Shown here: positions 26,014-33,454 of the stretch, piece after piece | Layout of the letters: each line of letters opens with the position of its first letter | How positions within the stretch are numbered: position 1 is the first letter of the stretch | From: a virus | IMG/VR virus record: IMGVR_UViG_3300024264_000104 | Span: 1 to 34,007 of that record | Length of the DNA stretch: 34,007 nucleotides | Direction: 5' to 3' (one strand) | Made by a program: the position numbers and the translations under genes | The notes under the pieces: model-generated | The model's database searches: none | What the model was told of the DNA's origin: nothing | Seen by the model: only the letters and a program-made list of their open reading frames with translations

Positions 26014-27585
26014 ATGCCAACAATAATTAAGACGTTCAATTACAGCGGACAACTTCAGTTAGCCGACTTGCCGGCAGGCACAAAAAGCGTGACCATGCAC
26101 TTATGGGGTGGAGCAGGTGGTTGCGGTGGTCCTGACACAGCGGGTGATGGAGCAGACGGTGCCGCGGGACACTATGTGACAGTAACAGATTTAGATATTT
26201 CAGCATACGCCGGAGTTAAGAAAATTGCCGTAGGCGTTGGAGGTGGAGGTGAGGCCGGAGGAATGGGCCAAGACACCGATGGCGGCAGGAATGGTCAAGC
26301 ACTTACGGGCTATTCAGGCGGAGATGGTGGTAGTTCAGGAAGAGGTTCAGGTGTATCAGGTTCAGGCGGAGGTGGTGGAGGAGCCACGACATTGACATTA
26401 TTCGAATCAGGACAGGCCGCAGACACAATTAAATTAGCCATTGCAGGCGGCGGTGGTGGAGGCGGCGGCACAGGTGAATCATCACGAGGTGGTGCAGGTA
26501 TAAACACAAATTCAGCGACAGGTAATACACCAGGCACACTGGGAGAGAATGGTGCAAACCATTCCGGAGATGGTGGTGGTGGCGGAGCCGGTGGTGGCGG
26601 AGCCGATGGCGGAACAGGTGGTTCAGGAGCCACGGGTGATGCAGGTGGATTCGGCGGCAAGTCAGGATCAAACACGGTGCCATCTGGAGGTTCGGAAAAC
26701 AACGGTTCGGGAAGGACACCAGGTGCTACAGATAACGCTTACTATTCAACAGGAATTGCCCTAGGTGGTCTAGGCGGTAACGCTGGCGGAAACGGCAAGG
26801 CAGTGTTGATATTCAACATACCTTCCGAGTCCAAGTTCAAGGATTCAGGAGAATGGAAAAGTTTCTCAGACATCAAGTACAAGGTGTCTGGCACATGGAA
26901 GAGGATAACCGAAGGATACTACAAGGTCGGCGGGGTATGGAAGAACATATTCACCACAGACATTGAATTCAAGGGCAACTCGGTAGGTTTTGGGAACGTG
27001 TCGGGAGGTTCAACATCAGGCACGGAGGGATCGGGCGGAATACCAACACCGGCCACTATTCCACCACAGGATAGTGAGGGAGGAGGCGTATTCATACCAC
27101 CACCACCTGGCAAGCCTAATTACAAGTGTCGTCAGGAGGATTATGTGGTTGACGGAGACACAGGCAATCCAGTCAGTTCAAAAAGTATCGTGTGCACCAT
27201 GATGAACCAAACCGCAGGCTTTGGTACCTTCAGGAACAGGATCTGGCACAAGTTTTGGCTAGAAAAAGGATCCAATGGCAAGAAATCATTCACACAAGAT
27301 CACAGGATGGAAAAAGGCTATCACGCAGTGTTCCTACCTTTGGTGAGATTCGCTAAAAAAGACGGAACCGTTAGTTTGATCGTCAGGAATATCCTGACAC
27401 ACATGGGAAAACACGTGACGGCGGACTTCTACGGGGAGATGAGAAACAAAAAAAGAGACAATTTGGGTAGGGTTTACAGAGCAATATTTGAACCCATGTG
27501 TTGGGGAATAGGAAAATTCACGAAGAAAAGGACCAATCTACACCGTCTTGGGCAACCAATAAATAATCACAAGGAGAACAAGTAA
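26014..27585 (+). CDS. Glycine-rich adhesin-like tail protein
   Basis: The protein has 523 residues. Residues about 30-265 are extremely Gly-rich with runs such as AGGGGGGGGTGESSRGG, reminiscent of the polyglycine-II sandwich of T-even gp38 receptor-binding adhesins. A linker with repeated Trp hairpins follows (DIKYKVSGTWKRI then YYKVGGVWKNIF, near residue 290), then a Pro/Gly hinge (about 335-368). A distinct C-terminal domain spans about 370-523: KCRQEDYVVDGDTGNPVSS, MMNQTAGFGTFRNRIWHKFW, YHAVFLPLVRFAKK and FEPMCWGIGKFTKKR. I have seen similar C-terminal domains in marine phage proteins but know no function for them. The start has an AAGGGAGG at 25997-26004. Receptor binding is inferred; the Gly-rich part alone is weak evidence. 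Confidence 0.7.
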   Translation: MPTIIKTFNYSGQLQLADLPAGTKSVTMHLWGGAGGCGGPDTAGDGADGAAGHYVTVTDLDISAYAGVKKIAVGVGGGGEAGGMGQDTDGGRNGQALTGYSGGDGGSSGRGSGVSGSGGGGGGATTLTLFESGQAADTIKLAIAGGGGGGGGTGESSRGGAGINTNSATGNTPGTLGENGANHSGDGGGGGAGGGGADGGTGGSGATGDAGGFGGKSGSNTVPSGGSENNGSGRTPGATDNAYYSTGIALGGLGGNAGGNGKAVLIFNIPSESKFKDSGEWKSFSDIKYKVSGTWKRITEGYYKVGGVWKNIFTTDIEFKGNSVGFGNVSGGSTSGTEGSGGIPTPATIPPQDSEGGGVFIPPPPGKPNYKCRQEDYVVDGDTGNPVSSKSIVCTMMNQTAGFGTFRNRIWHKFWLEKGSNGKKSFTQDHRMEKGYHAVFLPLVRFAKKDGTVSLIVRNILTHMGKHVTADFYGEMRNKKRDNLGRVYRAIFEPMCWGIGKFTKKRTNLHRLGQPINNHKENK

Positions 27586-27782
27586 TGACTACAAAACAGG
27601 ACGTAGCGGACTACATCAATGCTAACCTTGAGAGTGCATTGAATGATAATGAAATAGCACACTTACAGGAAAGGGTAGATCCTTACCTTGCACAGGCATT
27701 AATCAAGGTGGTTGGAGATGTGGCTCGACTAATAGAGATCAGAGACAACGTATCAAGGGATCAAACAAATAGAAATTTATAG
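27585..27782 (+). CDS. Small unrecognised protein (65 residues)
   Basis: The ATG overlaps the stop of the glycine-rich gene (TAATG) with AAGGAG at 27572-27577, and the next gene starts three bases after the stop, so it is well embedded in the operon. The sequence (MTTKQDVADYINANLESALN, then EIAHLQERVDPYLAQALIKV) is predicted helical with an even spread of charges and no membrane segment or Cys. It could be an assembly chaperone or a small structural protein for the adjacent fibres. That is guesswork from location. Confidence 0.7.
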   Translation: MTTKQDVADYINANLESALNDNEIAHLQERVDPYLAQALIKVVGDVARLIEIRDNVSRDQTNRNL

Positions 27783-27785
27783 AGA

Positions 27786-29414
27786 ATGGCATACAAGATT
27801 AATAACACATTTGGAACCTTACTGGTAACACTGGCTGACGGCACGATTGACACAGCGACCACTGACCTCGCATTGTTTGGAAAAGGTTATGCAGGGTTTG
27901 GAGAGAGTCTGAATGAAAATCTTGTAAAATTATTAGAGAACTTCAACAACACCACAGCACCTTCTAACAAGATACAGGGACAATTATGGTACGACAAGAC
28001 TAACAGCCAATTGAAGGTGTACACGGGTACAAAATTTAAACCGGTTGGATCGGCCAACTCTTCAGCATCGCAACCAACTGACGCAGTGCTGGGAGATGAA
28101 TGGTTTGACACGACAAACAATCAATATTACATCTATAGTGGATCTGCTTGGACCTTGATTGGACCAACCACTGTGGCTGGTTCAGGTGTAACACAGGTCA
28201 TTCCTGAATCCCCAGAGGACAACACAGGTGTAAAAAGAAGTATTCTTAAACTTGTGGTAAATGACTCAGTGGTGGGTGTGATATCCGACCTAGCATTCAC
28301 GCCTAGCTCAACAGACGTAACTTCGGCCGCATTGATATCAGCAGGTTTCGCCACAGTGGCACAGGGTATACAACTTTCAAGCACAGTGTCTAGTGCGAAA
28401 TTTAGAGGTACGGCAACAGACTCGGATAAACTAGGTGGAGTCGCGGCGGCCAATTACTTAAGGTCAGACGTTGCAGATGCAAACACGGGCGGGATGAACG
28501 TACAGACCGATGCTGGTATAAGAATTGGTGCAGGTAATGATATAACAATGACATTGACCGATGATAATTTTACCATAGCACAGACCACACAAGACAAAGA
28601 CATCATATTCACATTAAACGATGGCGGCATCACTAAAGAAGCACTGAGAATGTCAGGATCAACAGGTAGGATAGAGCACTTGAGAGTGGGAGACCTAACA
28701 GTTGACGGAACGAGCACAATAGTAAACACAAATACATTGAGTGTTGAAGACAACATCATAGAATTGAACAGGAACGTATCGTCAAATGTAGGTATGCCTA
28801 ATTACACAGGGTTGAAAGTGAACAGGGGTTCAACTTCCTCGGCCACAGAACAGAACCTATACTGGGTATGGGACGAGACCTTTGCGGATGATGGTTCAAC
28901 GACTTATGGAAATGCAGGCGGTGCCTGGACAGCATTCAAGTCCGCGGCCACAGACACAGAAATGGAAGCACCAACATTGGTAGATATCAGGGCAAACGTA
29001 GTACATGCGACAACTACAAGTGCCATGTATGCCGACTTGGCGGAACGTTATGAAGCAGATTGCGACACAGAAGTTGGTGATGTCGTTATTTTAGGCGGAA
29101 AAGCAGAGATCACCAAATGCGAAGAAGAACTATCTGACGCTGTATTTGGTGTGATATCCGAATCACCAGCGTTTTTAATGAATGCACAAGCAGGCAACAA
29201 CGACTCACACCCCATGGTGGCCTTAAAAGGTCGAGTGATGCTGAAATTACAAGGAACAGCAAAGGCGGGGGATCGGGTGGTATCAGCAGGCAATGGAGAG
29301 GCAAGAGTGGCTAATCTCGATGAATGTACCGCTTTTAACACCTTGGGTAGAGTGATCAAGGATAAATATAATAAAGAAACAGCACTTACGGAGTGCGTGA
29401 TAGGAGTTAAATAG
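27786..29414 (+). CDS. Tail-fibre-like structural protein, paralogue 3, with Peptidase_G2-like C-terminus
   Basis: The protein has 542 residues. The N-terminal module again matches paralogues 1 and 2 (LALFGKGYAGFGESLNENLV, GQLWYDKTNSQLKVYTG), and the middle shares LGGVAAANYLRS and TIAQTTQDKDIIFTLNDGG. Residues about 415-542 form a different C-terminal domain: MYADLAERYEADCDTEVGDV, VFGVISESPAFLMNA and HPMVALKGRVMLKL, with repeated GD-x-V strands. The D-x-AE-x-(Y/F)-E ... GV-x-S-x-x-P pattern resembles Peptidase_G2-type autocleaving or trimerisation domains at the ends of phage fibres. No obvious cut site is visible, so chaperone-like trimerisation is equally possible. No clear Shine-Dalgarno precedes the ATG (AGAGA only). 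Confidence 0.75.
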   Translation: MAYKINNTFGTLLVTLADGTIDTATTDLALFGKGYAGFGESLNENLVKLLENFNNTTAPSNKIQGQLWYDKTNSQLKVYTGTKFKPVGSANSSASQPTDAVLGDEWFDTTNNQYYIYSGSAWTLIGPTTVAGSGVTQVIPESPEDNTGVKRSILKLVVNDSVVGVISDLAFTPSSTDVTSAALISAGFATVAQGIQLSSTVSSAKFRGTATDSDKLGGVAAANYLRSDVADANTGGMNVQTDAGIRIGAGNDITMTLTDDNFTIAQTTQDKDIIFTLNDGGITKEALRMSGSTGRIEHLRVGDLTVDGTSTIVNTNTLSVEDNIIELNRNVSSNVGMPNYTGLKVNRGSTSSATEQNLYWVWDETFADDGSTTYGNAGGAWTAFKSAATDTEMEAPTLVDIRANVVHATTTSAMYADLAERYEADCDTEVGDVVILGGKAEITKCEEELSDAVFGVISESPAFLMNAQAGNNDSHPMVALKGRVMLKLQGTAKAGDRVVSAGNGEARVANLDECTAFNTLGRVIKDKYNKETALTECVIGVK

Positions 29415-29418
29415 TTTT

Positions 29419-30378
29419 ATGGCATATCAAGCAGGTGATACAATTTTAGATGACGAATACAACACATTCGTAAACAGTGGTTCAAGCCCATTTGGTTTAA
29501 ACCATTTCGCAGGAACAGGTGCGTTAAATTACGGTCTTGGAGAATCAGCAGTTGCAACAGTTAATGCGGGTGAGACAATCAACGCATCATCATGGAACAC
29601 ACTTTTCACGGGCATGGCCACTATCGGAGCACACACAGCAGACACACTTACTTCTAGATCGGCTGTATCAGCCGGTGATACGATTGCCATCAAGGCGGCG
29701 GTAGCGGCGGACTTGGTAACATTGGCGGCTTCAGTGGCGGCAGGATCACCAAACACCACAGCATTGACCACATCAGGAATTCTACAACAACCAGCATCAA
29801 GTTCGACATGGACGGGAAGTTTCACCACACAGGTGAGTGCCACTTTCACAAACGCCAACACTATGAGATACTTTTTTAACGCAGGCGGCAAGCTCAGGAT
29901 CGATCCGATCAGGACAGGGAATGGTGGATCAGACGGTGCATCAGGCAAGGACGGTGCTTGGGACAACCTTTACAACGCAGTAGGAAACCTTGACATAGCG
30001 TCACAGGCAACTACAAGATCAGGCTCAGGTGAGACATTAGACACAAACGGTTTATCAATTGGATTTTACGAATTGACTACCTCATACCAAACTCTTTTAC
30101 AACTTTCAGATGACTCATATCCATACACAGCCAACAACATCAAGATCGAAGCCAAATTGGATGCGGCACCAGGATCATCGACTGTAATGACTTTCCAAAT
30201 CACAGCCACTGACGGATCGGGAGAATTCACGTTCAATGATGCTAGTGCAGACAACAACGCATACAGGAACGGAACACACGAGCACAGGTTGTATTCGATC
30301 AACACCACGACTGGTGGCGGATTGGCCAACGCATACTCACCATCAACCACTAACACTGTGAGTAACAGCACAACGTAA
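29419..30378 (+). CDS. Fibre-like virion structural protein
   Basis: The 319 residues begin MAYQAGDTILDDEYNTFVNS, then PFGLNHFAGTGALNYGLGES. They continue as an Ala/Thr/Ser-rich, beta-prone protein with no Cys until a low-complexity Thr/Asn tail. A C-terminal segment reads STVMTFQITATDGSGEFTF and HEHRLYSINTTTGGGLANA. It is the last of the structural run and lies four bases after paralogue 3. It is probably a tail fibre or virion decoration protein by composition and neighbours; no specific family is certain. AGGAG lies 12 bases before the ATG and a TTAAATA box five bases before it. Confidence 0.65.
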   Translation: MAYQAGDTILDDEYNTFVNSGSSPFGLNHFAGTGALNYGLGESAVATVNAGETINASSWNTLFTGMATIGAHTADTLTSRSAVSAGDTIAIKAAVAADLVTLAASVAAGSPNTTALTTSGILQQPASSSTWTGSFTTQVSATFTNANTMRYFFNAGGKLRIDPIRTGNGGSDGASGKDGAWDNLYNAVGNLDIASQATTRSGSGETLDTNGLSIGFYELTTSYQTLLQLSDDSYPYTANNIKIEAKLDAAPGSSTVMTFQITATDGSGEFTFNDASADNNAYRNGTHEHRLYSINTTTGGGLANAYSPSTTNTVSNSTT

Positions 30379-30415
30379 TAAATTTTATTCGGTTGCTATC
30401 ACTCCATAATTACAA

Positions 30416-30421
30416 TATAAT
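30416..30421 (+). promoter_or_regulatory. TATAAT box in the fibre/enzyme gap (weak)
   Basis: The 49-base gap between the last fibre gene and the enzyme cassette is very AT-rich. TATAAT ends six bases before the ATG at 30428, and TAATTACAAT, also found at the gp6 start, lies just upstream at 30407-30416. No Shine-Dalgarno is visible. It may be a separate promoter for the downstream cassette. Confidence 0.35.
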
Positions 30422-30427
30422 TGTGTT

Positions 30428-30742
30428 ATGGACGTTAATCAATTAAAAGACATTTCTGACAGATCTTATCGTATCGCTGTCAACAAGAAGAATGCTTTAG
30501 AAAAAGCAAGATCTTCCATGATCTTGGCCTATTCTGGACATCTGTTCCAGGCCAACGCAGAGACAATAAATCTCGTTCAGGTGCTGAAAAACAAACTTAA
30601 AAAATTCGTAATATTAGACAGCAATCACAATCCCATGATGGTCGAAGATCCTGATGATTTGTTAGAAAGATTGATCACAAAACAACAGGAAGCCTTGAAC
30701 ATCTATCACCAATCATACGCTGAGTTAACATCTAAAGGATAA
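30428..30742 (+). CDS. Small helical protein of unknown function (104 residues)
   Basis: The sequence MDVNQLKDISDRSYRIAVNK, then ALEKARSSMILAYSGHLFQA, then LLERLITKQQEALNIYHQSY is largely alpha-helical. In the middle is a short FVILDSNHNPMMVEDPDD beta hairpin. It resembles small conserved hypothetical proteins I recall from marine T4-like phages, for which no function is known to me. It opens the unit that continues into the glycosyltransferases, whose first member starts five bases after its stop, with AAAGGA at 30734-30739 lying inside its last codons. Confidence 0.7.
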   Translation: MDVNQLKDISDRSYRIAVNKKNALEKARSSMILAYSGHLFQANAETINLVQVLKNKLKKFVILDSNHNPMMVEDPDDLLERLITKQQEALNIYHQSYAELTSKG

Positions 30743-30747
30743 CCAAA

Positions 30748-31494
30748 ATGACAGGTGTTCTGCTCTACTGTTTCAACACTGAGTTTTATCGCTATGACAA
30801 GATAGCGGCCAAGACCATACCACTGCTGAGGCAAAATCTAGGACTTGAGATCACGGTCGTGACCAACGACGAAACCCGTGTGCATCTACCAGAGCAGGAA
30901 GGTGTGAACTACATGGTGATTACAAACCAAACAGGAAACTATATAAATCAAAAATCTTGGCATAATCTAGACAGGCATAGAGCCTATGAACTTTCACCGT
31001 ATGAGAAAACCATTCTGTTAGACATTGACTATTTTTGTTATTCAGATTATCTACTCACACTGTCCAACACGGATCAAGACTTTATGGTCCATGACAAAGT
31101 TCATGACGTGACAGGACACGACAGTTACAAGTTCGCAAGAAATAGCATGATACCTATGGTATGGGCAACAGTGATCATTTTTAAAAAAACACCAAGGACC
31201 AAAGCCATATTTGACATGGTCAAATATGTTAAAGAACGTTACAGTTATTTCTGTGATCTCTACAGGATAGATTTCAAAAATTTTAGGAACGATTATGCGT
31301 TTGCAATAGCATTACATCAAATAGGAGGATTCAAAGGCTATGAAACCATACCTAACAGATTGCCCACCCTTCCGGCCGCGGCCAAAGTCACTGAGGTATC
31401 AGCAACTCATGTATCATGGAATCATCATGGCCGTCATGGTAAGATAGCAAACAACGACGTACACATAATTGATAAGGGAGTACAGGATGTCTAA
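30748..31494 (+). CDS. GT-A-type glycosyltransferase-like protein (DxD present)
   Basis: The protein has 248 residues. An N-terminal Rossmann-like start (MTGVLLYCFNTEFYRYDKIA, then LGLEITVVTNDETRVHLP) leads to YEKTILLDIDYFCYSD, in which D92-I-D94 is a DxD motif. This motif places a metal and nucleotide-sugar in GT-A enzymes such as family GT8. The downstream region (MVWATVIIFKKTPRTKAIFD and DYAFAIALHQIGG) fits a GT8-like acceptor half. The start has AAAGGA eight bases upstream. The C-terminal end overlaps the next gene by eight bases, and the next gene encodes a paralogue. Its substrate is unknown; candidates are fibre proteins, host surface glycans or modified DNA bases. Confidence 0.7.
   Translation: MTGVLLYCFNTEFYRYDKIAAKTIPLLRQNLGLEITVVTNDETRVHLPEQEGVNYMVITNQTGNYINQKSWHNLDRHRAYELSPYEKTILLDIDYFCYSDYLLTLSNTDQDFMVHDKVHDVTGHDSYKFARNSMIPMVWATVIIFKKTPRTKAIFDMVKYVKERYSYFCDLYRIDFKNFRNDYAFAIALHQIGGFKGYETIPNRLPTLPAAAKVTEVSATHVSWNHHGRHGKIANNDVHIIDKGVQDV
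31474..31480 (+). promoter_or_regulatory. Shine-Dalgarno AAGGGAG deciding the start at 31487
   Basis: AAGGGAG lies six bases before the ATG at 31487, inside the end of the upstream glycosyltransferase gene. It argues against the in-frame TTG at 31469, which precedes this site. Confidence 0.8.
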
Positions 31495-32293
31495 GGGTTT
31501 CTTATGGTTCTGCCAAAATAACGACAAAACAGATTATGTTGAACTTTCAGTGGCCTTAGCAAAGTCTTTAAAAAAATTCAATAAGGATAACAATGTGTGC
31601 GTGATCACAGATGCAAAAACAAAAATAGATTCTCCGTACATAGATCAAATAAAGGTACTTGCATCGGATGAAAGTGAGCACGATGACATTAAATGGGGAA
31701 ATGAATACAAGGCCTTTACCATGTCTCCATTCACTCATACAATCAAACTGGCCGCAGACATGCTATGGACGGCAAACACAGACTGGTGGTGGTACCATTT
31801 ATGGCAACACGACATGGTGTTCTCGGTGAACTGTTACAATTACAAAGACCAGTTGGTCAAAGACATGACATATAGGCCTCACCACGATAGAAACAGACTG
31901 CCAAACATATACAGTGATCTAACCTACTTCAGACGGAGTATGGAAACTGTTAGATTTGGTAGAATATGCGAAGCATTGACAAAAAACTGGAAAAGTGTTT
32001 GCGAAACAATTCTTATTAATTGTCATGACAAGTTCCCCAGCACCGACATGGTGTATGCCCTTGCGTACAGGCTAATGGATCCAACAAACAAAGAGTTAAT
32101 AGATTTCCCATGGTTCAAGATGATTCATAACAAGAAAGCAATTAACGGGTTAACTCATGTAGCAGACCAGAACACCTATCTGTTGCCAACACGTGCAGAC
32201 GACAAGATATTCCTGGGAGGATATGCCATAAGCAGGCCATGGCACTACGTGGATAAAACTACGATTAAGGAGATGGATGCCAGGATTTTTTGA
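31487..32293 (+). CDS. Glycosyltransferase-like paralogue with altered DxD (AAD)
   Basis: The protein has 268 residues from the ATG with an ideal Shine-Dalgarno. It parallels the preceding gene in layout: GFLWFCQNNDKTDYVELSVA, then VCVITDAKTKIDSPYIDQIK, then AFTMSPFTHTIKLAADMLWT. The position matching the DxD (residues 92-94 upstream) is A89-A90-D91, so the first metal-binding Asp is lost. The second half is rich in Trp, Tyr and His (DWWWYHLWQHDMVF and FPWFKMIHNK). It may be a non-catalytic partner of the neighbour, or an enzyme using only one Asp or a different metal site. It overlaps the previous gene by 8 bases and the next by 17. Confidence 0.65.
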   Translation: MSKGFLWFCQNNDKTDYVELSVALAKSLKKFNKDNNVCVITDAKTKIDSPYIDQIKVLASDESEHDDIKWGNEYKAFTMSPFTHTIKLAADMLWTANTDWWWYHLWQHDMVFSVNCYNYKDQLVKDMTYRPHHDRNRLPNIYSDLTYFRRSMETVRFGRICEALTKNWKSVCETILINCHDKFPSTDMVYALAYRLMDPTNKELIDFPWFKMIHNKKAINGLTHVADQNTYLLPTRADDKIFLGGYAISRPWHYVDKTTIKEMDARIF

Positions 32294-32570
32294 AGCACTT
32301 AAAAACATTCCCGAACCCAAGAAAGTTGTTCCTAAGGTAACGATAGATGGCCGAGAGTTTGAAGTTTCTACGGAGTTATTCAAAGAAATACAGAAGCATG
32401 GAGAACAAGAATACACTGTGAGGAACGACAAGATAGTGATGAAACCACGGTCACAGGCAAGGAGTAAGTATCCCGTTTTAGCAAAAGGTGAAAAGGGTCA
32501 CGATTTGCTAGATGGCAACATATTCTGGCCGACAGATAAAGTCGAAGGAGGTTACGAGTGGACAAGGTAA
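32277..32570 (+). CDS. Small unrecognised protein (97 residues) in the glycosyltransferase cassette
   Basis: The start is supported by AAGGAG at 32267-32272, four bases upstream. The gene overlaps both neighbours (17 bases upstream, 13 downstream). The protein (MPGFFEALKNIPEPKKVVPK, VTIDGREFEVSTELFKEIQK, then GHDLLDGNIFWPTDKVEGGY) is basic, with a small beta hairpin and a helix. It has no membrane segment and no cysteine. The nested overlaps imply coordinated, stoichiometric synthesis with the flanking enzymes. No function can be assigned. Confidence 0.7.
   Translation: MPGFFEALKNIPEPKKVVPKVTIDGREFEVSTELFKEIQKHGEQEYTVRNDKIVMKPRSQARSKYPVLAKGEKGHDLLDGNIFWPTDKVEGGYEWTR
32545..32551 (+). promoter_or_regulatory. 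Shine-Dalgarno AAGGAGG deciding a GTG start
   Basis: This is a perfect anti-16S complement six bases before the GTG at 32558. It supports GTG as the true start of the next glycosyltransferase and lies inside the preceding small gene. Confidence 0.85.
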
Positions 32571-33454
32571 AAATCTGTGATTTAGATTTCGTGTACATCA
32601 GTTTCAAAGAACCTAACAAAGAAGAGAATTGGGCGGACCTCAAGAACAAAGTGCCATGGGCAAAACGTGTGGACGGGGTGGTTGGATTCGATTCAGCACA
32701 CAAGGCCGCGGCGGAAAAAGCAGAGACTGATTTTTTCATATCCATAGACGGCGATAACATCATACATGAACGATTCTTGCTTGAAACATTGGATTTCTCT
32801 CTAACAGATCCAACTGCCGTACATAGATGGAGGGCGACCAACAGTGTGAACGGACTGATCTACGGAAACGGCGGTATCGTAGGATGGCCCAAAGACACCT
32901 GTCTAAATATGAAGACACATGAAAACTCAGACAACCAGGAAAACCAAGTTGATTTCTGTTGGGGTGTCCCGCATGAAAACCTATTCAACTGTTACTCTAG
33001 CACAGTTATACATACTACTCCACAGCAGGCCTTTGTTGCAGGGTACAGGGAAGGTGTAAAAATGAGTTTGGATCGGGGCAAGGCAATCACAGCAGAAAAT
33101 TTTAAGAAGAAAATGTGGCCCACCAATCTAAGGACCTTATCAATCTGGATGTCTGTGGGTGCCGATATTCCAAACGGACAATACGCCATGTTGGGAGCAA
33201 GGACAGGTTGTTATGACACAGTGATTGGGGCAATGGACATCAACAGAGTCAAGGACCTAGATTACATGGAAAGTGTGTACAATGCACACACCTACGATGT
33301 CGCCATGGATAAGCAGTTACAGATGTATGGCGAAAGCATAAGACAGAGACTAGACATACCAGTGGCCGAGTACGATGAAAATGAGAGCAAGTTTTTCAAG
33401 TATGCCATGGCAACACACAAGAATAAAGGGGTACAGACACGTGAGCGACAGTGA
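32558..33454 (+). CDS. Glycosyltransferase-like protein (family-2-type GT-A, DGD motif)
   Basis: The protein has 298 residues and starts at GTG. The GT-A-like first half runs DLDFVYISFKEPNKEENWAD, then VPWAKRVDGVVGFDSAHKAA, then ETDFFISIDGDNIIHERFLL, with D64-G-D66 as the metal-binding DxD. Further signatures are YGNGGIVGWPK and LNMKTHENSD, then VDFCWGVPHENLFNCYSS. Proteins of this pattern occur in marine T4-like phages near fibre and radical SAM genes, as I recall, without a known substrate. It is distinct in sequence from the two upstream paralogues, so the cassette holds two glycosyltransferase types. It overlaps the downstream radical SAM gene by 14 bases. Confidence 0.75.
   Translation: MDKVKICDLDFVYISFKEPNKEENWADLKNKVPWAKRVDGVVGFDSAHKAAAEKAETDFFISIDGDNIIHERFLLETLDFSLTDPTAVHRWRATNSVNGLIYGNGGIVGWPKDTCLNMKTHENSDNQENQVDFCWGVPHENLFNCYSSTVIHTTPQQAFVAGYREGVKMSLDRGKAITAENFKKKMWPTNLRTLSIWMSVGADIPNGQYAMLGARTGCYDTVIGAMDINRVKDLDYMESVYNAHTYDVAMDKQLQMYGESIRQRLDIPVAEYDENESKFFKYAMATHKNKGVQTRERQ
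33425..33431 (+). promoter_or_regulatory. Shine-Dalgarno AAAGGGG for the radical SAM gene
   Basis: It lies nine bases before the GTG at 33441, within the end of the upstream gene. It supports the GTG start over the first in-frame ATG at 33510. Confidence 0.6.

Noticed and set aside
26310-26702. Proline-rich antisense open frame
   Set aside because: It is the mirror of GGN glycine codons read as CCN proline in the glycine-rich adhesin gene.
30377-30389. AATAAATTTTATT inverted repeat as a terminator after the last fibre gene
   Set aside because: The two arms are separated by one base and are pure AT, so a stable hairpin cannot form, and no T-run follows a GC stem.
31469-31486. TTG start adding six residues to the second glycosyltransferase-like protein
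   Set aside because: The Shine-Dalgarno AAGGGAG at 31474-31480 lies downstream of the TTG and is ideally spaced for the ATG at 31487.
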